Positions 8,967 to 17,991 of a stretch of DNA of 64,000 nt are shown piece after piece. The DNA lies in the NCBI RefSeq assembly GCF_019711355.1, contig NZ_CP081297.1:930001-994000 (forward strand), read 5' to 3'. Every line of letters starts with the position of its first letter. Within the stretch, counting starts at the first letter, position 1. Position numbers and translations under genes: made by a program. The notes under the pieces were generated by a model that saw only the letters and a program-made list of their open reading frames with translations, searched no databases and had not been told where the DNA came from. Source of the DNA: Qipengyuania psychrotolerans. GTDB lineage: Bacteria > Pseudomonadota > Alphaproteobacteria > Sphingomonadales > Sphingomonadaceae.

Positions 8967-10330
8967 TGGCAGACGCCAAGCCAAAGCTGCTGATCGTCGA
9001 GGATGACGAAGGCCTGCAGGCACAGCTCAAATGGGCTTATGACAATTACGAGGTCGTCATCGCTGGCAATCGCGAACAGGCACTAGCAGCTTTACGGTCG
9101 GAAGAGCCTACGGTGGTCACTCTCGATCTGGGCCTCCCGCCAGACCCTGATGGTACGACCGAAGGCTTCGCCGTTCTCGATGCTATCATGGCCATGAAAC
9201 CGGACACCAAGGTCGTTGTCGCCAGCGGGCATGGTGCGCGTGAAAGCGCATTGCAGGCGATCGAGCGCGGCGCCTACGATTTCTATCAGAAGCCGGTCGA
9301 TATCGAACAGCTTGGCATGATCGTGGACCGTGCCCACCGACTGCACACGATCGAGGCAGAGAACCGGCGGCTGTCAGCAAAGGTGGGCGAGGACCAGACG
9401 GTTCTTGGTTCCATGATCACGGCTGCACCCGAAATGGCCAAGGTTGCCCGCACCATCGAGCGTGTGGCGCCGACCAATGTTTCGGCCATGCTTCTCGGTG
9501 CAAGCGGAACTGGCAAGGAATTGCTGGCGCGCGGGGTGCACGAGGCAAGCAACCGCCGCGGCGGCGCTTTCGTTGCGATCAATTGTGCAGCGATCCCGGA
9601 AAACCTTCTCGAAAGCGAACTGTTTGGACACGAGAAGGGTGCATTTACCGGTGCGGTGAAGACGAACGAGGGCAAGATCGAACTGGCCCACGGCGGCACG
9701 CTCTTCCTCGACGAGGTCGGCGATATTCCGCTGCCGCTCCAGGTCAAACTGCTACGCTTTCTTCAGGAGCGCGTGATTGAGCGCATTGGCGGGCGCAAAC
9801 AGATAGCGGTAGACACGCGTATCGTGTGCGCCACGCACCAGAACCTCGAAGCGATGATTGCTGACGGCAGCTTTCGCGAAGACCTGTTCTACCGCCTTGC
9901 CGAGATCGTGATCAAGATTCCCACGCTATCGGAACGTCCAGGCGATGCCGTCCTTTTGGCGAAGCATTTCCTGACCAGGTTTTCGGCAGAAATGAACCCA
10001 CAGGTCAAAGGCTTCGCGCCTGATGCTCTTTCTGCGATTGATGCATGGACTTGGCCGGGGAATGTCCGGGAGCTCGAGAACCGCGTCAAGCGGGCCGTTA
10101 TCATGGCCGACGCCAAGCTTGTGACAGCGGAGGACCTCGATCTCGATTCAAGCGAGGAGGACGGCGATCTTGCGCTCAATCTGAAGCAGGCGCGGGAAGA
10201 GGCTGATCGCCGTATGATCCGCAAGGCATTGGCCCGCAGCCAGGGGAATATTTCCAATACGGCGAAACTGCTCGGGATCAGCCGGCCCACGCTTTACGAC
10301 CTGCTCAAACAGTATGATCTGCAGACCTGA
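8966..10330 (+). CDS. prsR: PEP-CTERM-box response regulator PrsR, NtrC-type sigma-54 activator
   Basis: Response regulator that, with RpoN, is thought to activate PEP-CTERM protein and EPS genes. The receiver domain covers residues 5-120 with phospho-acceptor Asp54 in [10 protein letters not shown] and the late lysine in YQKPVD. The AAA+ domain has Walker A GASGTGKE (178-185) and the sigma-54 contact loop GAFTGA (225-230). A Fis-type helix-turn-helix closes the protein ([22 protein letters not shown] region). The 454-residue length and this order match TIGR02915. It overlaps prsK by 1 bp and the downstream lipoprotein gene by 17 bp. No convincing -24/-12 promoter was found at the head of this operon. 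Confidence 0.93.
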   Translation: MADAKPKLLIVEDDEGLQAQLKWAYDNYEVVIAGNREQALAALRSEEPTVVTLDLGLPPDPDGTTEGFAVLDAIMAMKPDTKVVVASGHGARESALQAIERGAYDFYQKPVDIEQLGMIVDRAHRLHTIEAENRRLSAKVGEDQTVLGSMITAAPEMAKVARTIERVAPTNVSAMLLGASGTGKELLARGVHEASNRRGGAFVAINCAAIPENLLESELFGHEKGAFTGAVKTNEGKIELAHGGTLFLDEVGDIPLPLQVKLLRFLQERVIERIGGRKQIAVDTRIVCATHQNLEAMIADGSFREDLFYRLAEIVIKIPTLSERPGDAVLLAKHFLTRFSAEMNPQVKGFAPDALSAIDAWTWPGNVRELENRVKRAVIMADAKLVTAEDLDLDSSEEDGDLALNLKQAREEADRRMIRKALARSQGNISNTAKLLGISRPTLYDLLKQYDLQT

Positions 10331-12035
10331 TCTTCTGGGCATCCTTGCCCTGTTGGCGTTCTCGCTGGGAGGATGCGGTGAAGATAATGCCGAACCTGCC
10401 GGCATCGAACGGGTGCGCGCCCAGATCGCAGCAGGAGATGTCGCGGCTGCGCAGCTGACGATCGACAACCTTCTGGAGGAGGGGACGCCGAAGGCCGAGC
10501 TTGCTGCGCTGGCCGGCGAAGCTGCGCTTGACCGCGGTGATCTCGACAAGGCGAGGGAGTGGCTGGGGAGCGAAGGGTTTGCTTCCGGTTCTGCCGCCCA
10601 CGGCTACCGAATGTTGTCGAGGCTCGAATTGCAGGAAAACGACTTCCAGGCTGGGGCGCTCGCGTTGGAAAAAGCGCGAAGGCTCTCGCCCGAAGACGCT
10701 TCGATCTGGGTCGATATAGGCAGGCTGCGTTACCGCGTCGGCGACCACGTCGCTGCGCTCGAAGCAGCCGCGAAGGCGGTCCAGCTGGAACCTGATAATC
10801 TGGAGACCTTGCGCTTTCGAGGTCAGCTTGCCCGCGACAGCGACGGGATGGCGCCTGCCGCAAAATGGTTTGCGAAGGCACGCGAATTGGCCCCGCAAAA
10901 TGAAGGACTGAGGCTCGAACACGCCGCGGCCCTGCTCGATTCAGGAGATGTCCCTCAGGCCGTCTCGGTGCTTGATGAAAAATCCTCGGACGACGCCGGA
11001 AGTTTCTATCTGCGAGCCGTCGCAGCTGCACGCAGCGGCGCCTTTTTCGAAGCACGTGAATTGCTCGAACGATCGGGAGATCAGCGGCGTGCGACTGCTG
11101 CTGCGCAAATGCTATCGGCGGTTCTTGATCTTGAAAGCGGAAATCTGAAAAGCGCGGCGCAGACACTGGATCGGCTGTCCGAAAACCAGCCCGACAATTC
11201 GCAGGTCCACGAATTGCTGGCCTACGTCCTATCCTTGAGCGGGGCACATGATGAGCTCATTTACCGATACGCGTTCCGCGCGGCAGGAGCGCAGGGTTCT
11301 ACTTGGCTTCGCACACTGGTTGGCAGGGCCTATGAGGCGATTGATCAGCGCGAACAGGCTGCGATCTATCTCGACTTGGCTGCACGGCCGGCCGGCGCTC
11401 TGGCATTGCTTCGCCCTGCGGAGACTGCGGCGTCTTCCGCAGCAATTGCCCGGCGCAACGCAATTCGCAGTCTTATATCGGGCGGCGATACCAATGGCGG
11501 TGTGCGATTGGCACGGAATTTTGCGCAAGAGTTTGGCGGCTCAGCCGATGCAGCGGCTTTGCTGGGGGATGCCTTGCTTGCCGACGATCAGAAGAGCGGG
11601 GCACTTGTGGCTTATGAAAAGGCGGCAATGGTTCGCCAATCCTGGCCCCTCATCCTGCGCATGGCAGCGACAATGGATCGCGGTGACGCAGCCAAATTGA
11701 TTGCGTCATTTGCCGCGGCAAACCCGAATAATGCCGAAGCTTCCGCGCTTGCTGCGGACGCATATGCTGCCGCAGGACAATGGGAGGAAGCTGCCAGGCA
11801 TCTCGACCGGGCTATCGCTGGCGGGATGCGCCGGACACCCTGGGTCTTGGCATCGCGCAGCGTGGCTTCCGGCAAGTTGGGTGATCCGGAAGCGCAGCTT
11901 GCATGGGCAATCGAAGCTTACGAGCTCCAGAGGATGAACGAGGCGGCAATCGCTGCCCTGATCGATGCATTGCCGCCATCAGACCTGCTCCGCGCCGAAC
12001 TGGAAGCGAAACAGCGTGCCTTGCTAGCGCGCTAG
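10314..12035 (+). CDS. TPR-repeat lipoprotein, PrsT-like
   Basis: A 573-residue exported lipoprotein. The signal sequence ends in the lipobox LGGC with lipidated Cys21, followed by GEDN, which favours outer-membrane sorting. The rest is a solenoid of TPR-like helical pairs rich in Ala and Leu (examples near EAALDRGDLDKAREWL and AADAYAAAGQWEEAARHLD). In other proteobacteria, prsK-prsR are followed by PrsT, a TPR lipoprotein of roughly 900 residues. This one occupies the same slot but is much shorter. It overlaps prsR by 17 bp, so it is co-translated. It probably helps EPS or PEP-CTERM protein export across the periplasm; this is inference from context. Confidence 0.8.
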   Translation: MICRPDLLGILALLAFSLGGCGEDNAEPAGIERVRAQIAAGDVAAAQLTIDNLLEEGTPKAELAALAGEAALDRGDLDKAREWLGSEGFASGSAAHGYRMLSRLELQENDFQAGALALEKARRLSPEDASIWVDIGRLRYRVGDHVAALEAAAKAVQLEPDNLETLRFRGQLARDSDGMAPAAKWFAKARELAPQNEGLRLEHAAALLDSGDVPQAVSVLDEKSSDDAGSFYLRAVAAARSGAFFEARELLERSGDQRRATAAAQMLSAVLDLESGNLKSAAQTLDRLSENQPDNSQVHELLAYVLSLSGAHDELIYRYAFRAAGAQGSTWLRTLVGRAYEAIDQREQAAIYLDLAARPAGALALLRPAETAASSAAIARRNAIRSLISGGDTNGGVRLARNFAQEFGGSADAAALLGDALLADDQKSGALVAYEKAAMVRQSWPLILRMAATMDRGDAAKLIASFAAANPNNAEASALAADAYAAAGQWEEAARHLDRAIAGGMRRTPWVLASRSVASGKLGDPEAQLAWAIEAYELQRMNEAAIAALIDALPPSDLLRAELEAKQRALLAR

Positions 12036-12069
12036 ACATACTGAAACGGCGGGGGCAAACGGCGTTGCG

Positions 12070-13071
12070 ATGGCACTGCGCACCATAACCAGCGACCCCA
12101 TGCTACGCCTGCTGGGCGCCGCGATGCTGCTGGCTGCAATACTTCCAGCGACCGGGGAATGGCGTTCCGCTTCACAGATGGCGGCGAATGCAGGCATCTT
12201 CGCCCTGTTTCTTGCAAACGGCATGCGGATTGCACGGGGAGAAATCGCGGCAGGCTTGGCGAACTGGCGATTTTTCCTGCCCCTGACGCTCTGGATATTC
12301 GGTGTGATGGCAATCGCCGGACTAGGATTTTCGGTGGCGGGCAAGGCTGCCCTGCCGCCCTTGGTCGCTGCCGGTTTTCTCTATCTCGGCGTCTTGCCGA
12401 CTACGGTTCAGTCATCGACATCCTATAGCTCGTTGGCGGGCGGGAATGTTGCGCTCTCCGTTATTGCAGCCGCATCGATGAGCATCCTCGGCGTCTTTAT
12501 CTCGGTGCCGATCTTCCTTGCGCTTGGCGGGAGCGGCGAGGGGATGGTCGGCAGCGATGCAATCATGAAGATCGTCATTATCCTAATCGTGCCCTTCGCA
12601 ATCGGCCAGCTGGTTCAAACGCGCACCGCAAATTTCATCGCGCGACAGAAAAGCAGAATTATCTGGCTGGACCGTCTCGTGATTGCCTTCGCGGTCTATG
12701 TCGCGTTTTCAGGCGCTGTAGAGCAGGGCATCTGGAGCAAGATCGATCTTGCCGGATGGGGCTACACCCTCGGCTTGGTAGCGGTGTTTCTCGCCTTGGG
12801 CCATGCAGGTGCGTGGGCGGCGAGCAGGTTCGCGGGCCGCTCGCGCGAAGACCGGATCGCCTTCCTTTTCGCCGGAGCGCAAAAGTCGGCAGCCATTGGC
12901 GCTCCGTTAGCGACGGTGCTGTTCCCGGCGGAAGTCGCAGGCTTCATCGTGCTTCCGCTTCTGCTCTATCATTTTTTCCAGCTGGTACTGGCTGCGCCGC
13001 TGGCTACTCGACTTGCTGCGAAGCATCTGCCGGATGCTTCCGGTTCCAGCGCACCGACCACCAGAAGCTGA
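12070..13071 (+). CDS. Bile acid:sodium symporter family transporter (BASS/YfeH-like)
   Basis: Inner-membrane protein of 333 residues with about nine to ten hydrophobic helices. The segment LGVLPTTVQSSTSYSSLAGGNVA is the signature crossover region of the SBF-like/YfeH branch (LPTTVQSS ... ARGNVA). The family exchanges organic anions with sodium, and the substrate here is unknown. It follows the TPR lipoprotein by 34 bp and might be read with it. An internal ATG 33 bp downstream is an alternative start. Its last 68 bp overlap the 3' end of the convergent DUF475 gene. Confidence 0.85.
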   Translation: MALRTITSDPMLRLLGAAMLLAAILPATGEWRSASQMAANAGIFALFLANGMRIARGEIAAGLANWRFFLPLTLWIFGVMAIAGLGFSVAGKAALPPLVAAGFLYLGVLPTTVQSSTSYSSLAGGNVALSVIAAASMSILGVFISVPIFLALGGSGEGMVGSDAIMKIVIILIVPFAIGQLVQTRTANFIARQKSRIIWLDRLVIAFAVYVAFSGAVEQGIWSKIDLAGWGYTLGLVAVFLALGHAGAWAASRFAGRSREDRIAFLFAGAQKSAAIGAPLATVLFPAEVAGFIVLPLLLYHFFQLVLAAPLATRLAAKHLPDASGSSAPTTRS

Positions 13072-14071
13072 GGCCGATCAGGATCGCACCGATAAGCCCC
13101 GTGATCGTTTCCGGTATGTGATAGCGCGCCGACAGGAGCATGATCACGCCCAGCACGATGATCGCCCAGAACGCTCCGTGTTCGAGGTAGCGATATTGAG
13201 CGAGCGTCCCCGTCTTAACCAGGTGGATCGTCATCGAACGCACGAACATCGCTCCGACGGATAGGCCCAATGCGATGATCACCATATTGTTCGACAGCGC
13301 GAAGGCTCCGATCACCCCGTCAAAGCTGAAGCTTGCATCGAGCACTTCGAGATAGAGGAACCCGCCGAGGCCGGATCGAACGATCTCGCCAGCGGCCTTC
13401 TTGCGCGCCTCGCGTTGTTCGATGATCGCGCCGAGGGCGTGGACGGCGATGTAAGTCACCAGGCCCAACACACCGGCGGTCAGGAAAGTAATCGCGTCCT
13501 CTGGCGAAAGCAGGGTCGACACGAAATAGATCAGCGAAAGCACCAGGCCGATTTCCACAGCTGGCACGTTGGAAAATTTGTTGATCGCTTTCTCGATGGT
13601 GTCGATCCAGTGGACGTCCTTGTCGTGATCGAAGAAGAAGGTCAGACCGACCATAGCAAGAAAAGCGCCGCCAAAGCCTGCGATGCCGACATGCGCACCA
13701 GCGACAATCCGCTCGTATTCATCGGGGTCATTAAGTGAGAGCGAAATGGCTTCGAAGGGGCCGACCTGTGCAGCGATTGCCACGATCGCGATCGGGAACA
13801 CGATCCGCATCCCGAACACGGCGATCAATATGCCGATAGTCAGGAAGCGTCGCTGCCAGACCGGGTCCATATCACGCAGGACGGTGGCATTGACCACGGC
13901 ATTATCGAAACTGAGTGATACTTCGAGGATCGAAAGCACCAGCACGATCCACAAAATGCCAAGTGTCGCCGTGACCGATCCAGTGCTTGCCCATCCGTAC
14001 CAGGCAGCAAGGATGAAGCAGAGAGCCGTAAAGCCGAGCGAAAACGTGTAATATTGACGCAGCGTTTTCAT
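13004..14071 (-). CDS. DUF475/TerC-like integral membrane protein
   Basis: A 355-residue polytopic membrane protein with about eight to nine helices, of the DUF475 branch of the TerC/LysE superfamily. Recognisable stretches are ILEVSLSFDNAVVNATVLRDM near the N-terminal third and VLDASFSFDGVIGAFALSNN in the second half. The paired S-F-D-x(n)-A/N motifs are the conserved acidic residues that TerC proteins are proposed to use for metal ions. TerC relatives have roles in manganese or tellurite handling, not demonstrated for this branch. I start it at the ATG at 14071 because aagga precedes it; an upstream in-frame extension would run into panB. It begins 10 nt after the panB stop. Confidence 0.88.
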   Translation of the reverse strand: MKTLRQYYTFSLGFTALCFILAAWYGWASTGSVTATLGILWIVLVLSILEVSLSFDNAVVNATVLRDMDPVWQRRFLTIGILIAVFGMRIVFPIAIVAIAAQVGPFEAISLSLNDPDEYERIVAGAHVGIAGFGGAFLAMVGLTFFFDHDKDVHWIDTIEKAINKFSNVPAVEIGLVLSLIYFVSTLLSPEDAITFLTAGVLGLVTYIAVHALGAIIEQREARKKAAGEIVRSGLGGFLYLEVLDASFSFDGVIGAFALSNNMVIIALGLSVGAMFVRSMTIHLVKTGTLAQYRYLEHGAFWAIIVLGVIMLLSARYHIPETITGLIGAILIGLSFWWSVRWNRKHPADASQQVE

Positions 14072-14081
14072 GAGGTCCTTC

Positions 14082-14954
14082 TCAGCCCTTTGGCTGGTAT
14101 GTCTGGTCTTTGGTGGGGAAGCTGCGCGCACGCACTTCTTCGGCATAGCTGGCGACCGTGCGATCGATCACCTCGGAGATATTTTCGTACTTTTTCACAA
14201 AGCGCGGCACGCGGTCGAACATTCCCAGCATGTCCTCGGTCACAAGTACCTGGCCATCACACTGGGCAGATGCACCGATGCCGATGGTTGGACACGAAAC
14301 CGCCTTGGTGGCCTCGATCGCGATCGGTTCGACCACACCTTCGATGACGATAGCGAACACCCCGGCTTCGTCGAGTGCCTTGGCGTCACCAACGATCTTG
14401 TCCGCTTCCGTGTCGCTCCGGCCGCGGGCCATGTATCCGCCCAGGACATTGACCGCCTGCGGAGTGAGTCCGACGTGGCCCATGACCGGGATGCCGCGTT
14501 GGTTCAGGAACGCGACTGTTTCAGCCATCTGCTCGCCTCCCTCAAGCTTTACCGCAGCGGCGCCGCTTTCTTTCAACAGACGTGCGGCGCTTTCGAAAGC
14601 CTGTTCCTTGGACGCTTCGTACGAGCCGAATGGCATGTCGACGACAACGACCGAATGATAGCTGCCGCGCACGACTGCTGCAGCATGGTTAGCCATCATG
14701 TCGAGCGTCACCGGGATCGTGGAGGGAAGTCCGTAGATCACCTGCCCGAGGGAATCGCCAACCAGCAACATGTCGCAATGTGCGTCGAGAAGCTGGGCTT
14801 GCCGCGCCGTATAGGCTGTCAGCATGACCAGCGGATCCTTCGTTTCACCGTCAGCTTTGTGCGCGCGAATCTTGGGTACCGTCAGCCGCTTCATCGGCTG
14901 CGGTGTGGGATTGGCGCGGCTGGTGCTCGTATCGAGCTGGAATGTAGTCGACAT
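14082..14954 (-). CDS. panB: 3-methyl-2-oxobutanoate hydroxymethyltransferase
   Basis: First enzyme of pantothenate synthesis: transfers a hydroxymethyl group from methylene-tetrahydrofolate to ketoisovalerate, giving ketopantoate. The 290-residue product contains the family signatures: [26 protein letters not shown] with the metal-binding Asp, [20 protein letters not shown] and [10 protein letters not shown]. The start at 14954 gives MSTTFQLD; a longer frame reaching 15014 has no supporting ribosome site. Ketoisovalerate is supplied by the ilv genes elsewhere in this window. The downstream DUF475 gene is probably co-transcribed. Confidence 0.95.
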   Translation of the reverse strand: MSTTFQLDTSTSRANPTPQPMKRLTVPKIRAHKADGETKDPLVMLTAYTARQAQLLDAHCDMLLVGDSLGQVIYGLPSTIPVTLDMMANHAAAVVRGSYHSVVVVDMPFGSYEASKEQAFESAARLLKESGAAAVKLEGGEQMAETVAFLNQRGIPVMGHVGLTPQAVNVLGGYMARGRSDTEADKIVGDAKALDEAGVFAIVIEGVVEPIAIEATKAVSCPTIGIGASAQCDGQVLVTEDMLGMFDRVPRFVKKYENISEVIDRTVASYAEEVRARSFPTKDQTYQPKG

Positions 14955-15030
14955 GGCAAACGCGACTAGCCGCCTGTGAAGATAAACGCAAAGCACACTC
15001 GACGTGCGCGCCATTTCATTGCAGGAGTGC

Positions 15031-15053
15031 GCCCGGAGAAAATGCCTCCGGGC
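15031..15053. promoter_or_regulatory. Hairpin in the 5' region of the sodium-dependent transporter gene
   Basis: A perfect 8-bp inverted repeat (15031-15038 and 15046-15053, 7-nt loop) lies 27 nt upstream of the transporter ATG in the panB/transporter divergent region. It has no U-run, so it is not a terminator. It could be an operator or a 5' leader structure. No riboswitch consensus was recognised. Confidence 0.3.
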
Positions 15054-15080
15054 ATTCAGACGGGATCGAGGGATTTTTTT

Positions 15081-16511
15081 ATGGTCGTTACTACCGCTTC
15101 AGACGGAACTACGCCGCGCGATGGTTGGTCATCACGCTCAGCATTTGTTTTGGCGGCAGTCGGCGCTGCGGTCGGCTTGGGCAACCTTGTCCGGTTCCCG
15201 GCAGAAGCGGCGAACAATGGCGGCGGCGCTTTCGTGCTGTTCTACGTCGCCTGTATCGTATTGATCGGATTGCCGGTCCTCCTGTCTGAAACTCTTATCG
15301 GGCGTCATGGTCAGGCTAGTGCAGTGGAGAGCATGAAGCGGCTGGCTGCCGAATCCAATGCGTCGAAATGGTGGGGAGGGATTGCCGGCCTTGGTGTCGC
15401 AGCAGCCTTCATGATCCTGGCATTCTATTGCGTGATCGGAGGGTGGGTCCTTTACTATATCGGACTGTTCGCCGCTGACATCGTGCAGTCGGGAATATCG
15501 GGCGGCGCGCTGACCGGCATGTCTGCCGAGGACATCAAGGCGATTTTCCCTGACCTGCTCAACAACGGTTTCACGATGAGCGTACTGGACGTGGCCTTCG
15601 TGGTCATCACGGTAATGTTCGTCGCACGCGGTGTTTCAGGCGGTATCGAAAAAGCCTCGGTCTGGTTGATGCCTGCCTTCTTCATGCTGCTTCTGGGCAT
15701 CACGATCTATGGCGCGTTTACCGGAGCTTTTTCGGAAGCCGTCGGCTACCTCTTCACTTTCGACGCTTCGAAATTGACCGGACCGGTCATGCTCGCTGCG
15801 GTCGGGCAGGCATTCTTTTCCTTGTCGCTGGGTGTGGCCGGGATGATGACCTACGGCTCATATGTCGGCCGCGATGTGAACCTGGCAAAGACTTCTGCGA
15901 CCATCGCCTTCGCCGATACTTCGGTCGCGCTGATTGCGGGTCTGTGTATTTTCCCGATCGTTCTGGCAGCCGGGCTTTCTTCCGATGGCGGGTTGGGGCT
16001 GATGTTCGACACCTTGCCGCACGCTTTCCAAAGCATGCCATTCGGCACCCTGATCGGCCTGGCGTTCTTTGTCATGGTCGGCTTTGCAGCATTGACCAGC
16101 TCCATTTCACTGATGGAAGTTCCGACTGCCTGGGCGATCGACAAGTTCGGCTTGCGCCGTGCGCCGACAGCCATTTCGATCGCTGTCGCGGCGGCGGTTC
16201 TGGGCATTCTTTCCGCCTACTCGTTCAATGCACTTTCGGGTTTCCATCCGCTGGGCTTCATTCCCCTGTTTGAAGGTGAAGGCATATTCTCGGCTCTCGA
16301 CAGCGTAACTGCGAAGCTGTTCATGCCGATTGGCGCCTTGCTGGTTTCGATTTTCGTGGGCTGGATTGCCGAGCGACGTCTGATCGATAACGAGAACGGC
16401 CTTTCCGGCGGTCTGCACCGTTTCTGGCTGTTCCTTGTTCGCTGGTTGTGTCCGCTGGCCCTGACCGGAATCCTCATCGTCGGGATTTTCCCGAGCCTTC
16501 TTCCGGCCTGA
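15081..16511 (+). CDS. Sodium-dependent transporter of the neurotransmitter:sodium symporter (NSS/SNF) family
   Basis: A 476-residue, twelve-helix-type secondary transporter that would take up an amino acid or similar zwitterion with Na+. The first helix carries the family hallmark ([19 protein letters not shown], then [11 protein letters not shown]), containing the unwound Na+/substrate region. A later segment [18 protein letters not shown] corresponds to TM6 and the following loop. I start at the ATG preceded by gagg, because an upstream extension would add about 35 residues with no membrane-protein character. Divergent from panB and followed by a terminator. Confidence 0.93.
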   Translation: MVVTTASDGTTPRDGWSSRSAFVLAAVGAAVGLGNLVRFPAEAANNGGGAFVLFYVACIVLIGLPVLLSETLIGRHGQASAVESMKRLAAESNASKWWGGIAGLGVAAAFMILAFYCVIGGWVLYYIGLFAADIVQSGISGGALTGMSAEDIKAIFPDLLNNGFTMSVLDVAFVVITVMFVARGVSGGIEKASVWLMPAFFMLLLGITIYGAFTGAFSEAVGYLFTFDASKLTGPVMLAAVGQAFFSLSLGVAGMMTYGSYVGRDVNLAKTSATIAFADTSVALIAGLCIFPIVLAAGLSSDGGLGLMFDTLPHAFQSMPFGTLIGLAFFVMVGFAALTSSISLMEVPTAWAIDKFGLRRAPTAISIAVAAAVLGILSAYSFNALSGFHPLGFIPLFEGEGIFSALDSVTAKLFMPIGALLVSIFVGWIAERRLIDNENGLSGGLHRFWLFLVRWLCPLALTGILIVGIFPSLLPA

Positions 16512-16515
16512 CGCA

Positions 16516-16556
16516 AAAAGGGCCGCCCTGAGACAGGGCGGCCCTTGCGACCGTTT
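16516..16556. terminator. Bidirectional terminator between the NSS transporter and the stress-protein gene
   Basis: A 13-bp perfect stem (16518-16530 and 16534-16546) with a 3-nt loop is flanked by AAAAA on the left, and TTTTT lies a few bases to the right. Read on the minus strand, the stem is followed directly by a U-run, so it serves the convergent minus-strand gene best. On the plus strand it can also end the transporter transcript. Confidence 0.8.
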
Positions 16557-16575
16557 TTATCGTTATCGGTTCGGT

Positions 16576-17061
16576 TTAGAGATCGACCTTGTCGACGTGG
16601 CGCTCTTCTGCTTCGTCATGAACATTCATGCCCAGTGCCATCTTGGCGGTGTTGAGCAATCCCAGATCGCCGCTCCAGATCTCGGCATCGCCCAGGTCCA
16701 TGCGCAGGAACAGGATGTCCGGATCGTCCTTGCCGCCATCGTACCAGGCTTCGACAAAGTTGTTCCAGAACTGGTCAAAACGTTCCTTGCTGGTTTCTAC
16801 GCTCAACGTGCCGTCGAAGCGGGCGAACATTTCGTGATCCTTGCCTGCGAAACTCGCAGTGACTTTGCCCAGTTTGGCAAAGCTGCTGTTCTTCTGCGTA
16901 AAGAACCAGATTGCGCTGTTGGCGTCCTTGTCTAGCTGCGCGGTCATCGGCACCGAAGTGTCGGATTGGCCATTGAGTTCGAGGAATACGAAGGGCGAAT
17001 CTGACATCGCTTTCCAGAACTTCTTTTTGAGGGCGTCGGCGTCTCCGTTCGAATATTTCAT
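16576..17061 (-). CDS. General stress protein 26-like, PNPOx-type split-barrel flavin-fold protein
   Basis: A 161-residue protein of the pyridoxamine-5'-phosphate-oxidase-like split-barrel superfamily, general-stress branch. Diagnostic stretches are FVFLELNGQSDTSVPMTAQLD, AIWFFTQKNSSFAKL, ASFAGKDHEMFARFDGTL and the late LFLRMDLGDAEIWSGDLGLL, where W-x(2) and G residues line the flavin pocket in relatives. Family members bind FMN or FAD and are stress-induced; their reaction is unclear. A candidate extracytoplasmic-stress sigma (EcfG) promoter lies about 30 bp upstream, which fits the assignment. Confidence 0.88.
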   Translation of the reverse strand: MKYSNGDADALKKKFWKAMSDSPFVFLELNGQSDTSVPMTAQLDKDANSAIWFFTQKNSSFAKLGKVTASFAGKDHEMFARFDGTLSVETSKERFDQFWNNFVEAWYDGGKDDPDILFLRMDLGDAEIWSGDLGLLNTAKMALGMNVHDEAEERHVDKVDL

Positions 17062-17095
17062 TGTATGACCTTTTTGTAATGGCGTTTGGTTATTC

Positions 17096-17120
17096 TACGT
17101 CAGGTAAGCCGACTCGTTCC
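17096..17120 (-). promoter_or_regulatory. Candidate EcfG-type general stress promoter for the stress-protein gene
   Basis: On the minus strand, GGAAC (17116-17120) is followed after 16 nt by CGTA (17096-17099). The alphaproteobacterial general-stress-response consensus is GGAAC-N16/17-CGTT, so the match is 5/5 and 3/4. The predicted transcript start would be near 17089, about 28 nt upstream of the ATG. Confidence 0.55.
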
Positions 17121-17156
17121 GGCAGCGACGTTGAAGCGAGGCGGCGAAAGGACGAA

Positions 17157-17191
17157 TTGCGAATCTCTCCGGAATGGAACATAATGGGAAC
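17157..17191 (+). promoter_or_regulatory. SOS promoter with LexA box for imuA-imuB
   Basis: GAAC (17177-17180), 7 nt, GAAC (17188-17191) is the complement of the alphaproteobacterial LexA site GTTC-N7-GTTC, a direct repeat. It overlaps a well-formed promoter, -35 TTGCGA (17157-17162), 17-nt spacer and -10 CATAAT (17180-17185). LexA binding would therefore block RNA polymerase directly. The imuA start is 17 nt downstream of the box. Confidence 0.85.
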
Positions 17192-17208
17192 AAGCGAGTC
17201 GTTCCTGC

Positions 17209-17991
17209 ATGTCCAAACCCGATCTATCCTCCTTGCCGCTCACGGCCTTTGAAGACGTTGCCACGCTGTCTGCGCGGCGCACTGCGCGCTGGCGACCAGG
17301 GTTGGCAGCGGTGCAGGGCGCGGCGTCTCACAGCGAAGTCTTTGCATCATCGCGCGAAGGGGCGGGGGTGGGGGCCGCACTGGCCCTGGCGCTCGACGAC
17401 TGGCGGCACATTCCGCGTGAAGATGACCGCGAGGTAGAGGACCGGCGCAGCGTGTTGTGGGTGCAGACGCGCGATGCTGCGCGCCTGAACGGGCGCCCCT
17501 ATCGCGCCGGCCTTCCCGATGAATTGCAAGGACGCCTGATTCACGTGCTGGCGGACAAGGCGGGAGACGCGCTCTTCGCATTGGAAGAAGGGCTGCGCTG
17601 CCGCGACTTCGCTTTCGTGATCGGCGAAATGACCGGCAATGCCAAGGCGCTGGATTTCACGGCTTCGCGGCGGCTGACTTTGGCGAGCGAGAGGCACGGC
17701 GTGCAGCTGTTCCTTATCCGGATCGATGCCGCACATGATCTGTCTTCGGCCCGGATGCGCTGGGAAGTGACCAGTGCGCCGTCTCCTGCATCCCAGTGGA
17801 ATGCGCAAGCGCCAGGCGACCCGGCGTGGCGCGCCGAACTTTTCCGCGCCCGCAGTCATGCTCCGGGAGAATGGCTGCTGAAAAGCACGCCAAAAACCCT
17901 TGAGGCAACCAGGGCGAGCGAGCGCACAGACCGGGCGGTGGCCAATTGGACGGCCGGGCTAAGACATCGGCGCCCGCCGCTCAGGGCATGA
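17209..17991 (+). CDS. imuA: ImuA, SOS mutagenesis accessory protein (RecA/SulA-like)
   Basis: Component of the ImuA-ImuB-DnaE2 mutasome that carries out damage-induced translesion synthesis in bacteria lacking Pol V. The 260-residue product has the weak RecA-like core of ImuA: SHSEVFASSREGAGVGAALALAL near the front, VLWVQTRDAARLNGRPY, FVIGEMTGNAKALDFTASRRL and LFLIRI. As in other ImuA proteins, I do not see an intact Walker A motif. It lies just behind a LexA-controlled promoter, and its TGA overlaps the imuB ATG (ATGA). The ribosome site is weak, so the ATG at 17209 rests mainly on fit to the family. Confidence 0.9.
   Translation: MSKPDLSSLPLTAFEDVATLSARRTARWRPGLAAVQGAASHSEVFASSREGAGVGAALALALDDWRHIPREDDREVEDRRSVLWVQTRDAARLNGRPYRAGLPDELQGRLIHVLADKAGDALFALEEGLRCRDFAFVIGEMTGNAKALDFTASRRLTLASERHGVQLFLIRIDAAHDLSSARMRWEVTSAPSPASQWNAQAPGDPAWRAELFRARSHAPGEWLLKSTPKTLEATRASERTDRAVANWTAGLRHRRPPLRA

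Noticed and set aside
15031..15053. Glycine or other metabolite riboswitch before the NSS transporter
   Set aside because: Only one short hairpin is present, without the conserved core of any riboswitch I know and with too little room (about 125 bp shared with panB).
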